From Marinilactibacillus piezotolerans (GTDB taxonomy: Bacteria > Bacillota > Bacilli > Lactobacillales > Carnobacteriaceae_A), in contig NZ_FOSJ01000021.1 in assembly GCF_900114235.1 (NCBI RefSeq), forward strand, positions 1 to 37,716: a DNA stretch of 37,716 nucleotides, in the 5' to 3' direction. The notes under the pieces are model-generated. The model was not told the DNA's origin. It did not search any database and saw nothing but the letters and a program-made list of their open reading frames with translations. Shown piece after piece: positions 16,377 through 25,501 of the stretch. A program made the translations under genes and the position numbers. The stretch's first letter is position 1. Each line of letters starts with the position of its first letter.

Positions 16377-17264
16377 TTAATTTATGAATGAATGTATTTC
16401 TTCTTTAAGTAAATTTTTCAGTTCGTATTCCTCAATGATATCTAGAATATTTAATCCCTTACTAATCCATTCTTCTCCTTTTTCATCACCGGATTTAATC
16501 AGGGATACACCTTTTCTAGCATAACAAACAGCTAGCATATCATGTTTTTTTAATTCCTTGGTATAAGGAATTAAGTTTTCAAGAGCGGTTAGTGCCTTAT
16601 CGTAATTTTTACTATCCATAAATAGATAAACTAGATTGAATTTCAAGTTATACCTTAATTTTGCACTAGTGTTGAATCCTTCGTATTTTTTTAGTTGATC
16701 GATTGCTCGGCTGGAAATATAGATTGCAGTATCTGCATTGAAAAAAAACATAATATTATTGACTAAATAGATTTCAGTCAATCTCCATTCATCAAACGCT
16801 TCAATCCTATCCCAGACTGGCTGAACATACTTTCTTGCAAGTTTGATATCATGTGTTCTTCCAAAAACAATTAGCGATTCATAAATAGATTGAATATCTT
16901 TTACGACGGTATCTTCAAATTCAGTTAAGTAATCATCCGCTTCTTTTTTTAGTTTTTCCAATTCATCAGGGACATTATATTTTTGATTTACAAACGAATA
17001 AAGAATTTTACCTTTTCTGGAATAAGTATATTTTTCTTGTATAAATAAAAATTCTTCCACAGTCATTTCTAAACGATCCAATATAGCAAAGAGTTTGGAA
17101 GCAGCAGGTTCCGCTTCTTCTCTTTCTATTTTTGAATAAGTTGATTGTCTAAGGATACCTTGTGCAACATACTTTTGGGTATATCCTTTTGATTCTCGTA
17201 TTTTTCGAAGTAGTTTTCCGGGTAAATGATTGAGAGATAGTTTCTTACCATCAAAATTATTCAT
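16377..17264 (-). CDS. Rgg-like HTH regulator with C-terminal helical repeats (candidate RRNPP peptide receptor)
   Basis: This 295-residue transcription factor has an XRE-type helix-turn-helix at residues ~14-68 (LLRKIRESKGYTQKYVAQGI, STYSKIEREEAEP, then LEMTVEEFLF) and an all-helical C-terminal domain of repeat type. The segment FDEWRLTEIYLVNNIMFFF resembles the W-x3-E conserved block of Rgg/GadR/MutR regulators. Repeat helices such as YDKALTALENLIPYTKELKK resemble TPR motifs. Proteins of this build (Rgg, PlcR, PrgX, TprA) bind short imported peptides. AGAGGA precedes the ATG at 17264. Divergently, 110 bases away, lies a gene for a small Sec-exported peptide (17375-17503), the classic genetic layout of a peptide receptor and its signal. 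Peptide binding is inferred, not seen. Confidence 0.82.
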   Translation of the reverse strand: MNNFDGKKLSLNHLPGKLLRKIRESKGYTQKYVAQGILRQSTYSKIEREEAEPAASKLFAILDRLEMTVEEFLFIQEKYTYSRKGKILYSFVNQKYNVPDELEKLKKEADDYLTEFEDTVVKDIQSIYESLIVFGRTHDIKLARKYVQPVWDRIEAFDEWRLTEIYLVNNIMFFFNADTAIYISSRAIDQLKKYEGFNTSAKLRYNLKFNLVYLFMDSKNYDKALTALENLIPYTKELKKHDMLAVCYARKGVSLIKSGDEKGEEWISKGLNILDIIEEYELKNLLKEEIHSFIN

Positions 17265-17298
17265 AAATATCCTCTTTTATCAATTAGCGTTTAAGAAA

Positions 17299-17347
17299 AT
17301 TATACATTTTATGGCTGAATTTTGCTATAATAATGATAGAATATAAT
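17299..17347. promoter_or_regulatory. Divergent promoter region of regulator and signal peptide
   Basis: A minus-strand -10 (TATAAT as complement of 17299-17304) serves the regulator. Plus-strand -10 candidates TATAAT at 17326-17331 and 17342-17347 serve the peptide gene. The plus-strand -35 positions are poor, which fits dependence on an activator. An AAAAT-N6-ATTTT-like symmetrical stretch (17296-17310) could be part of a binding site. Confidence 0.5.
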
Positions 17348-17374
17348 TGCTTTTTAAGAAAGGAGCTGCTTTAG

Positions 17375-17503
17375 TTGAAAAAGAAAATTGCTTTAATCAC
17401 ATTGGCGTTGATGTTTGCAGTACAAGTGTCTTCAACACCAGCTGCTTATGCAGGAGATTATTCGACTACAGGTATCTGGCTGATTGGGACTGGCCCAACC
17501 TAG
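17375..17503 (+). CDS. Small Sec-exported peptide precursor, candidate quorum-sensing signal
   Basis: A 42-codon gene starts at TTG 17375 with AAGGAG (17360-17365) nine bases upstream. The N-terminus (basic KKK, then hydrophobic IALITLALMFAVQVSS) is a clear signal peptide ending in AYA, so signal peptidase I should cut after Ala26. The released part is GDYSTTGIWLIGTGPT, 16 residues with a hydrophobic IWLI core, no cysteine and no lipobox. A strong terminator follows 17 bases after the stop, so the gene is a one-gene transcript. It is divergent from an Rgg-like peptide-receptor regulator. PapR, PhrA and NprX precursors share this plan: a Sec leader and a short C-terminal pheromone. The active form would be some C-terminal fragment. 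I do not know a named homologue. A small bacteriocin is the alternative, but no immunity or export gene is adjacent. Confidence 0.75.
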   Translation: MKKKIALITLALMFAVQVSSTPAAYAGDYSTTGIWLIGTGPT

Positions 17504-17520
17504 TCATATATGTATAATAG

Positions 17521-17560
17521 AAAAAACCATTTAGCATGATTATGCTAAATGGTTTTTTTC
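17521..17560 (+). terminator. Strong terminator of the signal-peptide gene
   Basis: AAAAAACCATTTAGCAT (17521-17537) is exactly complementary to ATGCTAAATGGTTTTTT (17542-17558), a 17-bp stem with a GATT loop and a T-run. It isolates the peptide gene from rsmG. Confidence 0.92.
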
Positions 17561-17696
17561 TATTAATTTCGTAAGCTTGTAGAAGAGGAATCTTATTTGA
17601 GAAATAGTCTTATATTTTTTATTAATTTCATGAAACAATTGCTCATAAAGCATTGTATTTATAGGTGATTTAGTATAAAGTGAAGAGAGTGACTTT

Positions 17697-17717
17697 GTGA
17701 AACAAAAGCTGTTTCAC
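17697..17717. repeat. Inverted pair of parS-like half-sites upstream of rsmG-parAB
   Basis: GTGAAACA (17697-17704) and TGTTTCAC (17710-17717) are perfect complements five bases apart. Each equals one half of the consensus parS palindrome TGTTTCACGTGAAACA, but in swapped order. The right half continues into CGAGTTGAAATA, a degenerate second arm. It lies directly before rsmG, in the leader of the operon that encodes ParB. It could also act simply as an RNA hairpin. Confidence 0.5.
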
Positions 17718-17744
17718 GAGTTGAAATAAAAGGAGTTTTTGGTT

Positions 17745-18461
17745 ATGAATCCAGAGGAATTTAAAGCCGAGTTAGAACGTCTTGGTCTACCGATTACTGA
17801 CGATAAGATGACTCAATATAAACTTTATTTAGAATTACTACAAGAATGGAATCAAAAAATTAATTTAACTGCAATAACTGAACGAGAAGAAGTTTACTTG
17901 AAACACTTTTACGATTCTTTAACTGCAGGGTTATATGTAGATTTTAGTAAAGGGGTCCACAGCTTATGCGATGTAGGCTCAGGTGCTGGTTTTCCCAGTA
18001 TCCCCCTGAAAATACTTTACCCTGAACTTGAGGTTACAATTGTTGATTCACTGAAAAAAAGAATCGGTTTTTTAGAAATTATTGTTGATAAGCTTAATCT
18101 ATCCGGTGTCACGCTTTGTCATGATAGGGCAGAGACGTTTGGACAGAACAAGTTGTATAGAGCAACCTATGATTTCGTAACTGCTAGAGCGGTAGCGCGA
18201 ATGAGTGTGCTGGCTGAATTATGCTTGCCCCTTTTGAAAAAAGATGGCGTCTTTATTGCTATGAAAGCTGCGCACGCACCTGAAGAAATGAAAGCTGCCA
18301 ATAAAGCAATTACTACTTTAGGCGGTAAATTCAGAAAAGACTTTTCTTTTGAATTGCCTAAAGGAGCAGGAGAAAGACACATTATTCTGATTGATAAAAA
18401 GAAAGAAACACCCAATAAGTATCCAAGAAAACCAGGAACACCAAATAAACAACCTATATAA
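17745..18461 (+). CDS. rsmG: 16S rRNA (guanine-527-N7)-methyltransferase RsmG
   Basis: This SAM-dependent enzyme of 238 residues places m7G at position 527 of 16S rRNA; loss gives low-level streptomycin resistance. The Rossmann motif [20 protein letters not shown] binds SAM near residue 70, and [28 protein letters not shown] is the family N-terminal signature. ATG 17745 is nine bases after AAGGAG. The C-terminus carries a short proline/lysine tail ([14 protein letters not shown]) beyond the core. It heads the rsmG-parA-parB block near the chromosome origin. Confidence 0.95.
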   Translation: MNPEEFKAELERLGLPITDDKMTQYKLYLELLQEWNQKINLTAITEREEVYLKHFYDSLTAGLYVDFSKGVHSLCDVGSGAGFPSIPLKILYPELEVTIVDSLKKRIGFLEIIVDKLNLSGVTLCHDRAETFGQNKLYRATYDFVTARAVARMSVLAELCLPLLKKDGVFIAMKAAHAPEEMKAANKAITTLGGKFRKDFSFELPKGAGERHIILIDKKKETPNKYPRKPGTPNKQPI

Positions 18462-18486
18462 TATATAAAGAATCGGGAGGATTCAC

Positions 18487-19251
18487 ATGGCTCAGATCAT
18501 TGCCGTTGCGAACCAAAAAGGTGGTGTAGGTAAAACGACTACAACCGTTAATTTGGGAGCATCACTTGCATATGCAGGGAAAAGAATATTGTTGATAGAT
18601 ATGGATGCTCAAGGGAATGCTACAAGTGGATTAGGCATTCGTAAAGGTGAAGTGGATAAAGACATTTATGATGTATTGATCAACGAAGTACCATTGGAAG
18701 ACGTCATTTTACCAACAAGCAGAGAAAACTTGTCAATTGTACCCGCGACTATACAATTAGCAGGAGCCGAAGTAGAATTGACAAGTCTGATGGCGAGAGA
18801 AACTAGATTGAAAAGTGCGATCGAGACACTGGACGATATTTATGATTACGTTTTTATAGATTGTCCACCTTCACTAGGTCATTTGACGATCAATGCGTTT
18901 ACTGCCAGTGATTCAGTCTTGATTCCGGTACAATGTGAATATTATGCATTAGAAGGATTAAGCCAGCTGCTCAATACTGTTCGATTAGTCCAGAAACATT
19001 TCAACAAAGAACTGAAAGTAGAAGGCGTTTTATTGACGATGCTCGATGCTAGAACCAATCTAGGTTTTGAAGTTGTTAATGAAGTAAAAAAATACTTCCG
19101 TGAAAAAGTTTATACGACCATTATTCCCAGAAATATTCGTTTGTCAGAAGCGCCGAGTTATGGCTTGTCGATCATTGATTACGATCTGCGCTCAAAAGGT
19201 GCAGAGGTTTACCAAGAGTTAGCGAAGGAAGTGATGCTGAATGGTAAATAA
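18487..19251 (+). CDS. parA: Chromosome-partitioning ATPase ParA/Soj
   Basis: This MinD/ParA-type ATPase of 254 residues works with ParB in origin segregation and replication control. The deviant Walker A KGGVGKTTTT lies at residues 11-20, followed by switch I DMDAQGNATSGLG and Walker B FIDCPPSLG. GGGAGG lies just upstream of ATG 18487. It overlaps parB by 11 bases, so they are coupled. No noc gene separates rsmG and parA, unlike Bacillus. Confidence 0.95.
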   Translation: MAQIIAVANQKGGVGKTTTTVNLGASLAYAGKRILLIDMDAQGNATSGLGIRKGEVDKDIYDVLINEVPLEDVILPTSRENLSIVPATIQLAGAEVELTSLMARETRLKSAIETLDDIYDYVFIDCPPSLGHLTINAFTASDSVLIPVQCEYYALEGLSQLLNTVRLVQKHFNKELKVEGVLLTMLDARTNLGFEVVNEVKKYFREKVYTTIIPRNIRLSEAPSYGLSIIDYDLRSKGAEVYQELAKEVMLNGK

Positions 19252-20122
19252 AAAGAAAGGCTTAGGGCGAGGCATTGATGCGTTGTTTGATGTGCCTGAT
19301 TTTGAAAATGAAGTTAGTGGGGACGATGAACGTGTAGAATTGATCTCTCTTGAAGAGATACGTCCCAATCCTTATCAGCCAAGAAGACATTTTGACGAAA
19401 GTGCACTGAATGAATTGGCAAAATCAATCAGCGTATCTGGGGTATTGCAGCCAATTATATTGCGCCAGTCTTCAGTCAAAGGGTACGAAATTATAGCTGG
19501 AGAACGTCGCTTTAGAGCGTCTAAAATTGCTGAAAAAGAAACAATCCCAGCAATCATAAGAGAATTGAATGAAGAAGTCATGATGCAGGTTGCTATTTTA
19601 GAAAACTTACAGCGTGAAGACTTAACTTCGCTAGAAGAAGCAGAAGCTTATAATATGATGATGGAAAAACTTTCCATGACTCAAGAAAAGGTTGCAGAAA
19701 AACTAGGGAAAAGTCGTTCTTATATTGCAAACCACTTACGACTACTAACTTTGCCCACAGAAGTTAAAAATCTGCTCCAAGAAAATAAACTTTCAAACGG
19801 TCAGGCTAGAACACTACTTGGTCTAAAAGATAAGAAAAAACTGACTAAATTTGCTAGACGGACGGTAAAAGAAGGACTAACTGTAAGGCAGTTAGAACAT
19901 CTAGTCGCAGAAGCAAATCAGAAGCCGAAAATAGAAAAGAAAAAGCAAGTTGATGCAGATAAATCAATTTATATCCGTCGCTCTGAAGAGCTGTTAACAG
20001 ATAAATTTGGAACAAGTGTTGTGATTCGAGAAAAAGGTAAAAAAGGAAAAATCGAAATCGAATACGTTTCTCAAGATGATTTGAATCGTATTTTAGAAGA
20101 TTTGGATATCGAATTTGAATAA
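19241..20122 (+). CDS. parB: Chromosome-partitioning protein ParB/Spo0J
   Basis: This parS-binding CTP-dependent clamp of 293 residues starts MVNKKKGLGRGIDALF, the ParA-stimulating N-terminus. The CTP-binding domain has RPNPYQPRRHFDESAL and the GERRFRAS motif. The helix-turn-helix is KVAEKLGKSRSYIANHLRLL, and a C-terminal dimerisation part follows the lysine-rich linker. The start overlaps the end of parA. A parS-like inverted half-site pair lies 1.5 kb upstream (17697-17717). Confidence 0.95.
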   Translation: MVNKKKGLGRGIDALFDVPDFENEVSGDDERVELISLEEIRPNPYQPRRHFDESALNELAKSISVSGVLQPIILRQSSVKGYEIIAGERRFRASKIAEKETIPAIIRELNEEVMMQVAILENLQREDLTSLEEAEAYNMMMEKLSMTQEKVAEKLGKSRSYIANHLRLLTLPTEVKNLLQENKLSNGQARTLLGLKDKKKLTKFARRTVKEGLTVRQLEHLVAEANQKPKIEKKKQVDADKSIYIRRSEELLTDKFGTSVVIREKGKKGKIEIEYVSQDDLNRILEDLDIEFE

Positions 20123-20140
20123 AAGTAGGGAGTGAGGATT

Positions 20141-20341
20141 GTGGAGAAGTCATATGAACTGCATGATGTAGTTGAGATGAAGAAAAAACATCCCTGTGGA
20201 GTGAACCGTTGGGAAATCATTCGACTGGGTGCTGATATTCGGATTAAATGCGTCGGATGTGGCCAGTTAGTCCTCATGCCTCGAAGAGAGTTCGAGAGAA
20301 AAATGAAAAAAGTACTCAAAAAAGCAGACGAAATAGGTTAG
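20141..20341 (+). CDS. DUF951 family protein (YyzM-like)
   Basis: This 66-residue protein of unknown function is conserved next to ychF in Firmicutes. The pattern YELHDVVEMKKKHPCG, WEIIRLGADIRIKC, C-x2-C in KCVGCG and MPRREFERK is typical of DUF951. The Cys pair and the earlier HPCG Cys may bind zinc. GTG 20141 is preferred because GGGAG lies eight bases upstream; the earlier in-frame GTG at 20132 overlaps the ribosome site. Confidence 0.88.
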   Translation: MEKSYELHDVVEMKKKHPCGVNRWEIIRLGADIRIKCVGCGQLVLMPRREFERKMKKVLKKADEIG

Positions 20342-20421
20342 TCAGGTATTTAAAAGACGTCAGCACTATTTCATTCAAATTATTTTAAAATCATGAAAGC
20401 AAGGAAAGGTGAATACTGAAA

Positions 20422-21522
20422 ATGCCTTTAACAGCAGGAATCGTCGGTTTACCAAATGTAGGGAAATCAACGTTATTTAATGCCATAACAAAAGCTGGTG
20501 CAGAAGCAGCGAATTATCCGTTTGCAACCATTGATCCAAACGTAGGAATCGTAGAAGTACCAGATAAAAGACTTGAAAGATTAGCAGAACTCGTTAAACC
20601 ACAGAAAGTTGTTCCTACTACTTTTGAATTCACAGATATCGCAGGAATTGTAAAGGGTGCGAGCAAAGGAGAAGGCTTAGGGAACAAATTCTTGGCAAAT
20701 ATTCGCGAAGTGGATGCGATTTGTCATGTTGTTCGATGTTTTGATGATGAAAATATTACACATGTTTCAGGAGCGGTTAGTCCAGCGGATGATATTGAAA
20801 CAATCAATTTAGAGTTAGCACTTGCAGACTTGGATTCTGTAGAAAAACGTTATGACCGTGTGAAAAAGCAAGCTAAGTCAAAAGATAAAGATGCTCTTGA
20901 AATGCTTACAGTTCTTGACAAAATCAAACCTGTTCTGGAAGAAGGCAAACCAGTTAGAATGCTTGATTTCACACCGGAAGAACTACCAATCGTCAAGTCA
21001 TTATTCTTATTAACAAGCAAGCCTGTACTGTATGTAGCTAATGTCGCAGAAGAAGATATTGCAAATGCAGAAGGTAATAAACACTTAGAAGTCGTTAGAA
21101 GTATAGCAGACGAAGAGGGTGCGGAGGTTGTAACAATTTCTGCAGCGATCGAAGAAGAAATTGCAGAACTAGATGATGAAGAAAAAGCTATGTTTTTAGA
21201 AGATCTAGGTGTGGAAGAACCCGGATTAGATAAATTGATTCGTTCTTCATACGATCTATTAGGTTTAGCGACATTCTTCACTGCGGGCGAAAAAGAAGTT
21301 CGTGCCTGGACATTCCGCAAAGGGATGAAAGCTCCTCAAACTGCCGGTGTTATTCACAGTGACTTTGAACATGGTTTTATTCGAGCAGAAACGATTGCTT
21401 ATGCAGATTATGATGCATTAGGCAGTGAAAAAGCAGCAAGAGAAGCTGGGAAATTACGTTCAGAAGGAAAAGAATATGTGGTGCAAGATGGCGATGTCAT
21501 TTTGTTCAGATTCAATGTATAA
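20422..21522 (+). CDS. ychF: Ribosome-binding ATPase YchF
   Basis: This Obg-related P-loop protein of 366 residues hydrolyses ATP and associates with ribosomes; it is linked to redox stress control. Motifs: G1 [15 protein letters not shown] at residues 8-22, G3 [20 protein letters not shown], and the altered G4 NVAEED replacing NKxD, which explains ATP preference. The C-terminal TGS-like domain ends in [15 protein letters not shown] ribosome site AAGGAAAGG precedes the ATG. Position after DUF951 matches the usual Firmicutes order. Confidence 0.96.
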   Translation: MPLTAGIVGLPNVGKSTLFNAITKAGAEAANYPFATIDPNVGIVEVPDKRLERLAELVKPQKVVPTTFEFTDIAGIVKGASKGEGLGNKFLANIREVDAICHVVRCFDDENITHVSGAVSPADDIETINLELALADLDSVEKRYDRVKKQAKSKDKDALEMLTVLDKIKPVLEEGKPVRMLDFTPEELPIVKSLFLLTSKPVLYVANVAEEDIANAEGNKHLEVVRSIADEEGAEVVTISAAIEEEIAELDDEEKAMFLEDLGVEEPGLDKLIRSSYDLLGLATFFTAGEKEVRAWTFRKGMKAPQTAGVIHSDFEHGFIRAETIAYADYDALGSEKAAREAGKLRSEGKEYVVQDGDVILFRFNV

Positions 21523-21551
21523 AAATTTATATCAGAAAGGAGAAAAATCGT

Positions 21552-22259
21552 TTGTTCAATAAAAATAATAAAGAAGCTCCTGAGCAACCTGACAAAGCAG
21601 CGGAACTTTTAGCGAAAAAAGAAGAAAATACGAAATTATATGAACAGTTGACGAATAAAAATCGAGAGTATATGGTTAAGCTGAATCGCAGCTTAGATGA
21701 TCACGGCGTACCAGAAGAACGGAAGACAATCATTTATAATGATATGTTGAAAAATATCATCAAACAACAAAGTCAGCATCTAACAGCTCGTCGCATCTAT
21801 GGAACTGTCACAGATCAAGCAAACTATCTGACAGAGAATCAAACTGCTGGTGAACAAGGAGAAACTGTACGTTCAGAAACTTGGAAAATCTATCTGGATG
21901 GTGCCTTGACAGCCGGGGGAGCTTATACAGGAATTACTGGATTAATCAGCTTATTTACAGATCAAGCTGCTACAATGAGATTGTTTATGGCTTTTCTTGC
22001 ATTTGCCATTGGTGGTCTGGCTTTAATGGTCATTGCAAAATATGCACCTGTTCCAGGGCAAAAGGGTGGATTTTTGAAATATATTCTAGCTACCTCTGGA
22101 GTTATGATAGGATTTGTTTTGTTAATGACTTTAGGTGCTTTTCCAAGCAGTATAAATCCTGTGTTATCACCAACTATATCTGTTATCATCGGTGTCGTAG
22201 CAATTGGAGCAAAAATTTACTTGAAACGCAGATTGAGTATTCAAGGAACCTTATTTTAA
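21552..22259 (+). CDS. DUF1129 family membrane protein
   Basis: This 235-residue protein of unknown function is common after ychF in Lactobacillales. The N-terminal ~110 residues are hydrophilic and helical (LLAKKEENTKLYEQLTNKN, then RSLDDHGVPEERKTIIYNDM), reminiscent of HAAS-like domains. Four hydrophobic helices follow, from GALTAGGAYTGITGLISLF to VLSPTISVIIGVVAIGAKIYL. The start is TTG 21552 with AAAGGAG about ten bases upstream. A terminator follows directly. Confidence 0.82.
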   Translation: MFNKNNKEAPEQPDKAAELLAKKEENTKLYEQLTNKNREYMVKLNRSLDDHGVPEERKTIIYNDMLKNIIKQQSQHLTARRIYGTVTDQANYLTENQTAGEQGETVRSETWKIYLDGALTAGGAYTGITGLISLFTDQAATMRLFMAFLAFAIGGLALMVIAKYAPVPGQKGGFLKYILATSGVMIGFVLLMTLGAFPSSINPVLSPTISVIIGVVAIGAKIYLKRRLSIQGTLF

Positions 22260-22269
22260 ATTATTTCTT

Positions 22270-22306
22270 AAAACCTCTAGAGACGATTAGTCTTTAGAGG
22301 TTTTTT
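22270..22306 (+). terminator. Terminator ending the rsmG-DUF1129 block
   Basis: AAAACCTCTAGAGA (22270-22283) pairs with TCTTTAGAGGTTTT (22291-22304) with one mismatch, followed by a T-run. Confidence 0.85.
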
Positions 22307-22376
22307 ATAAAATCATAGTGCAGTCAGCCTAAGTAATGCGAGGTAAAATCTTTACAATTGTATTTTTTTCAGACGT

Positions 22377-22389
22377 ATTATTCGGTAAT
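22377..22389 (-). promoter_or_regulatory. PurBox-like site upstream of guaB
   Basis: The minus strand reads ATTACCGAATAAT, which matches 12 of 13 positions of the Lactobacillales PurR box AWWWCCGAACWWT. It lies ~66 bases before the guaB -35. A second box expected for PurR at about 16 bases is not clear, so this is tentative. Confidence 0.35.
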
Positions 22390-22454
22390 TAAGCGTTATC
22401 AATAGTTTTTTAGTTCTGCTTTATGAGAAAGTTCTTACAAGACGAATCCTAGTA

Positions 22455-22483
22455 TTGACGTTGTTAGATATGGGTGGTAATTT
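22455..22483 (+). promoter_or_regulatory. Probable guaB promoter
   Basis: TTGACG (22455-22460) and TAATTT (22478-22483) are 17 bases apart; a TATAAT lies just after at 22483-22488. The leader is about 50 bases. Confidence 0.55.
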
Positions 22484-22516
22484 TATAATTAAAAATTACG
22501 GCAGCATCAGCTGTAA

Positions 22517-24016
<1,500 letters not shown>

Positions 24017-24030
24017 TATTTACTCATGTA

Positions 24031-24066
24031 AAAAAAGCATCGAAATTTTTTCGGTGCTTTTTTATT
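24031..24066 (+). terminator. Terminator of guaB
   Basis: AAAAAAGCATCGAAA (24031-24045) pairs with TTTCGGTGCTTTTTT (24049-24063) with one G-T wobble; T-run included. Confidence 0.9.
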
Positions 24067-24148
24067 ACAATTTATGCTATCTTTTAAATCATCATTTTGG
24101 TATTCTTGAGAAAGATTACATACGTACATACTAGATTGGAGATTAAAT

Positions 24149-24913
24149 ATGAAAGTTTTTGAAGGATATCCGTTGAGAAAAATTTTGAAGAGAGAGCAAG
24201 CTCTGATGTGGGTATTGTCGCCCATAGTTATGCAAATAGTAGTAACTTTTCTGCTTACTTTTTATGTCATCATAGTAAATAGAGATGTAATTCAGAACTT
24301 TGCTTCAGAAACTGAACTTATGAGTGCTTTAGAACCAGTCATTAATTTAGGTTCATCACTTGGAACAGTAATGGGGCTAGTATTTTTGACTATAGTGATT
24401 ATCTGGAGGAAAATCCCTTTGGTTAACCGAAAACAGTTAACTAAAGATGAATGGAAAGTTATACCCGGTTTAAGTAAAAAGGATTGGCGATTTCTTTCAT
24501 GGTATATTCCTGTCTCATATGTTATATATATATTGGGAAATTATATACTTACATCCATATTTGGTGAAGCAGAGGCTATTAATCAACAGGGAATAGAAGA
24601 GCTTGTTGGATCAACACCAATATTGCTGATGTTTTTGATGGTTGTTATTGCTGCACCAATTGCTGAAGAATGGCTATTTCGAGGGTTGATTCTGTTCCGT
24701 CATAATTCCTTAGAAGCATCTTGGTTAGCTGTAATTGTCAGTTCTGTTTTATTTGGATTGATCCATGTTCCTACTGATATTCCTAGTGCATTCTCATATA
24801 TCGGAATGGGTTTCCTGTTCGCTTATGCTGCGAAACAAACTAGAAGTGTAGAGGCTGGTATTGTTTATCATATGCTAAATAACCTATTAGGATTTATCGC
24901 CTTGTATCAATAA
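24149..24913 (+). CDS. CPBP family intramembrane metalloprotease (Abi/Rce1-like)
   Basis: This 254-residue polytopic protein of the CPBP (CaaX protease and bacteriocin-processing) family has six to seven hydrophobic helices. Conserved motifs are EEWLFRGLILF (EExxxR), FGLIHVPTD (FxxxH) and the last His/Asn pair in YHMLNNLLGF. Members are membrane endopeptidases or accessory proteins involved in bacteriocin self-immunity or signalling, so the role cannot be set from sequence. GGAG lies upstream of ATG 24149. It is a single gene, convergent with ogt and sharing a terminator. Confidence 0.87.
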   Translation: MKVFEGYPLRKILKREQALMWVLSPIVMQIVVTFLLTFYVIIVNRDVIQNFASETELMSALEPVINLGSSLGTVMGLVFLTIVIIWRKIPLVNRKQLTKDEWKVIPGLSKKDWRFLSWYIPVSYVIYILGNYILTSIFGEAEAINQQGIEELVGSTPILLMFLMVVIAAPIAEEWLFRGLILFRHNSLEASWLAVIVSSVLFGLIHVPTDIPSAFSYIGMGFLFAYAAKQTRSVEAGIVYHMLNNLLGFIALYQ

Positions 24914-24968
24914 AAAAAGAATCCGGCCATCAAAATTTCAAAGAATTTTGATGGCCGGATTCTTTTTT
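24913..24968. terminator. Bidirectional terminator with 25-bp perfect stem
   Basis: Bases 24913-24937 and 24944-24968 are perfect complements (core GAATCCGGCCATCAAAATT) around a six-base loop, with A-run and T-run ends serving both the plus-strand protease gene and the minus-strand ogt gene. Confidence 0.95.
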
Positions 24969-25476
24969 ATTTTATACCTTCTAGGGAGAGTAATGCTTTC
25001 TTCATTGGTAAGCCCCCGCGAAACCCTTTAGGAGCTCCGACTTTTGGTCCGACCCGGTGGCAAGGATAAACGATTTGTAATGGATTTTTACCGATTGCTG
25101 TACCGACTGCTCGTGAGTGTCCTGGCTTTCTATTTAGTGCAATAGCAATTTCGCTATAAGTCGTTGTTTCGCCATAAGGGATGGTCAATAGTTTTTTCCA
25201 TACTTCAATTTGGAATGGTGTTCCGAACAATTCAACTGGAAAGGTAAAATTTTTTCGCCGGTTTGCTAAGTATTCTTCGAATTGACTAATATATCGAGCG
25301 AGTTTATTATCATCTCTAATCAGATCTGTATTAAAAGTCAAATTGTTCACCCAACTTTTAAGCTCATCAAAAGTTTGTGGAGAAGATCCTACATACACCA
25401 ATCCATTTTCAGTAGCTGCAATATAAAAAGACCAATTATCATATAAAACTTCAGAATAGAAGATTGTTTTAACCAT
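24967..25476 (-). CDS. ogt: Methylated-DNA-[protein]-cysteine S-methyltransferase
   Basis: This suicide DNA-repair enzyme of 169 residues transfers methyl from O6-methylguanine to its own Cys. The nucleophile motif is IVYPCHRVG. The DNA-binding helix-turn-helix lies in YGETTTYSEIAIALNRKPGH, followed by SRAVGTAIGKNPLQ with the Arg finger. The N-terminal domain is short and divergent. The frame ends inside the shared terminator stem. GGGGGAAG precedes the ATG at 25476. The kinase gene lies 25 bases upstream on the same strand, so they may be co-transcribed. Confidence 0.92.
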   Translation of the reverse strand: MVKTIFYSEVLYDNWSFYIAATENGLVYVGSSPQTFDELKSWVNNLTFNTDLIRDDNKLARYISQFEEYLANRRKNFTFPVELFGTPFQIEVWKKLLTIPYGETTTYSEIAIALNRKPGHSRAVGTAIGKNPLQIVYPCHRVGPKVGAPKGFRGGLPMKKALLSLEGIK

Positions 25477-25501
25477 ATACCTTCCCCCTATATAACTAAG
25501 G

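Noticed and set aside
17375..17503. Interpretation of the small secreted peptide as a bacteriocin
   Set aside because: There is no double-glycine leader, immunity gene or dedicated exporter nearby, and the adjacent receptor-type regulator fits a signal better. It is not fully excluded.
20850..21320. 156-codon minus-strand frame inside ychF
   Set aside because: It is a serine-rich antisense shadow of a highly conserved gene.
21881..22297. 138-codon plus-strand frame overlapping the DUF1129 gene
   Set aside because: It is Cys/Ile/Tyr-rich, out of frame with a coherent membrane protein, and runs through the terminator.
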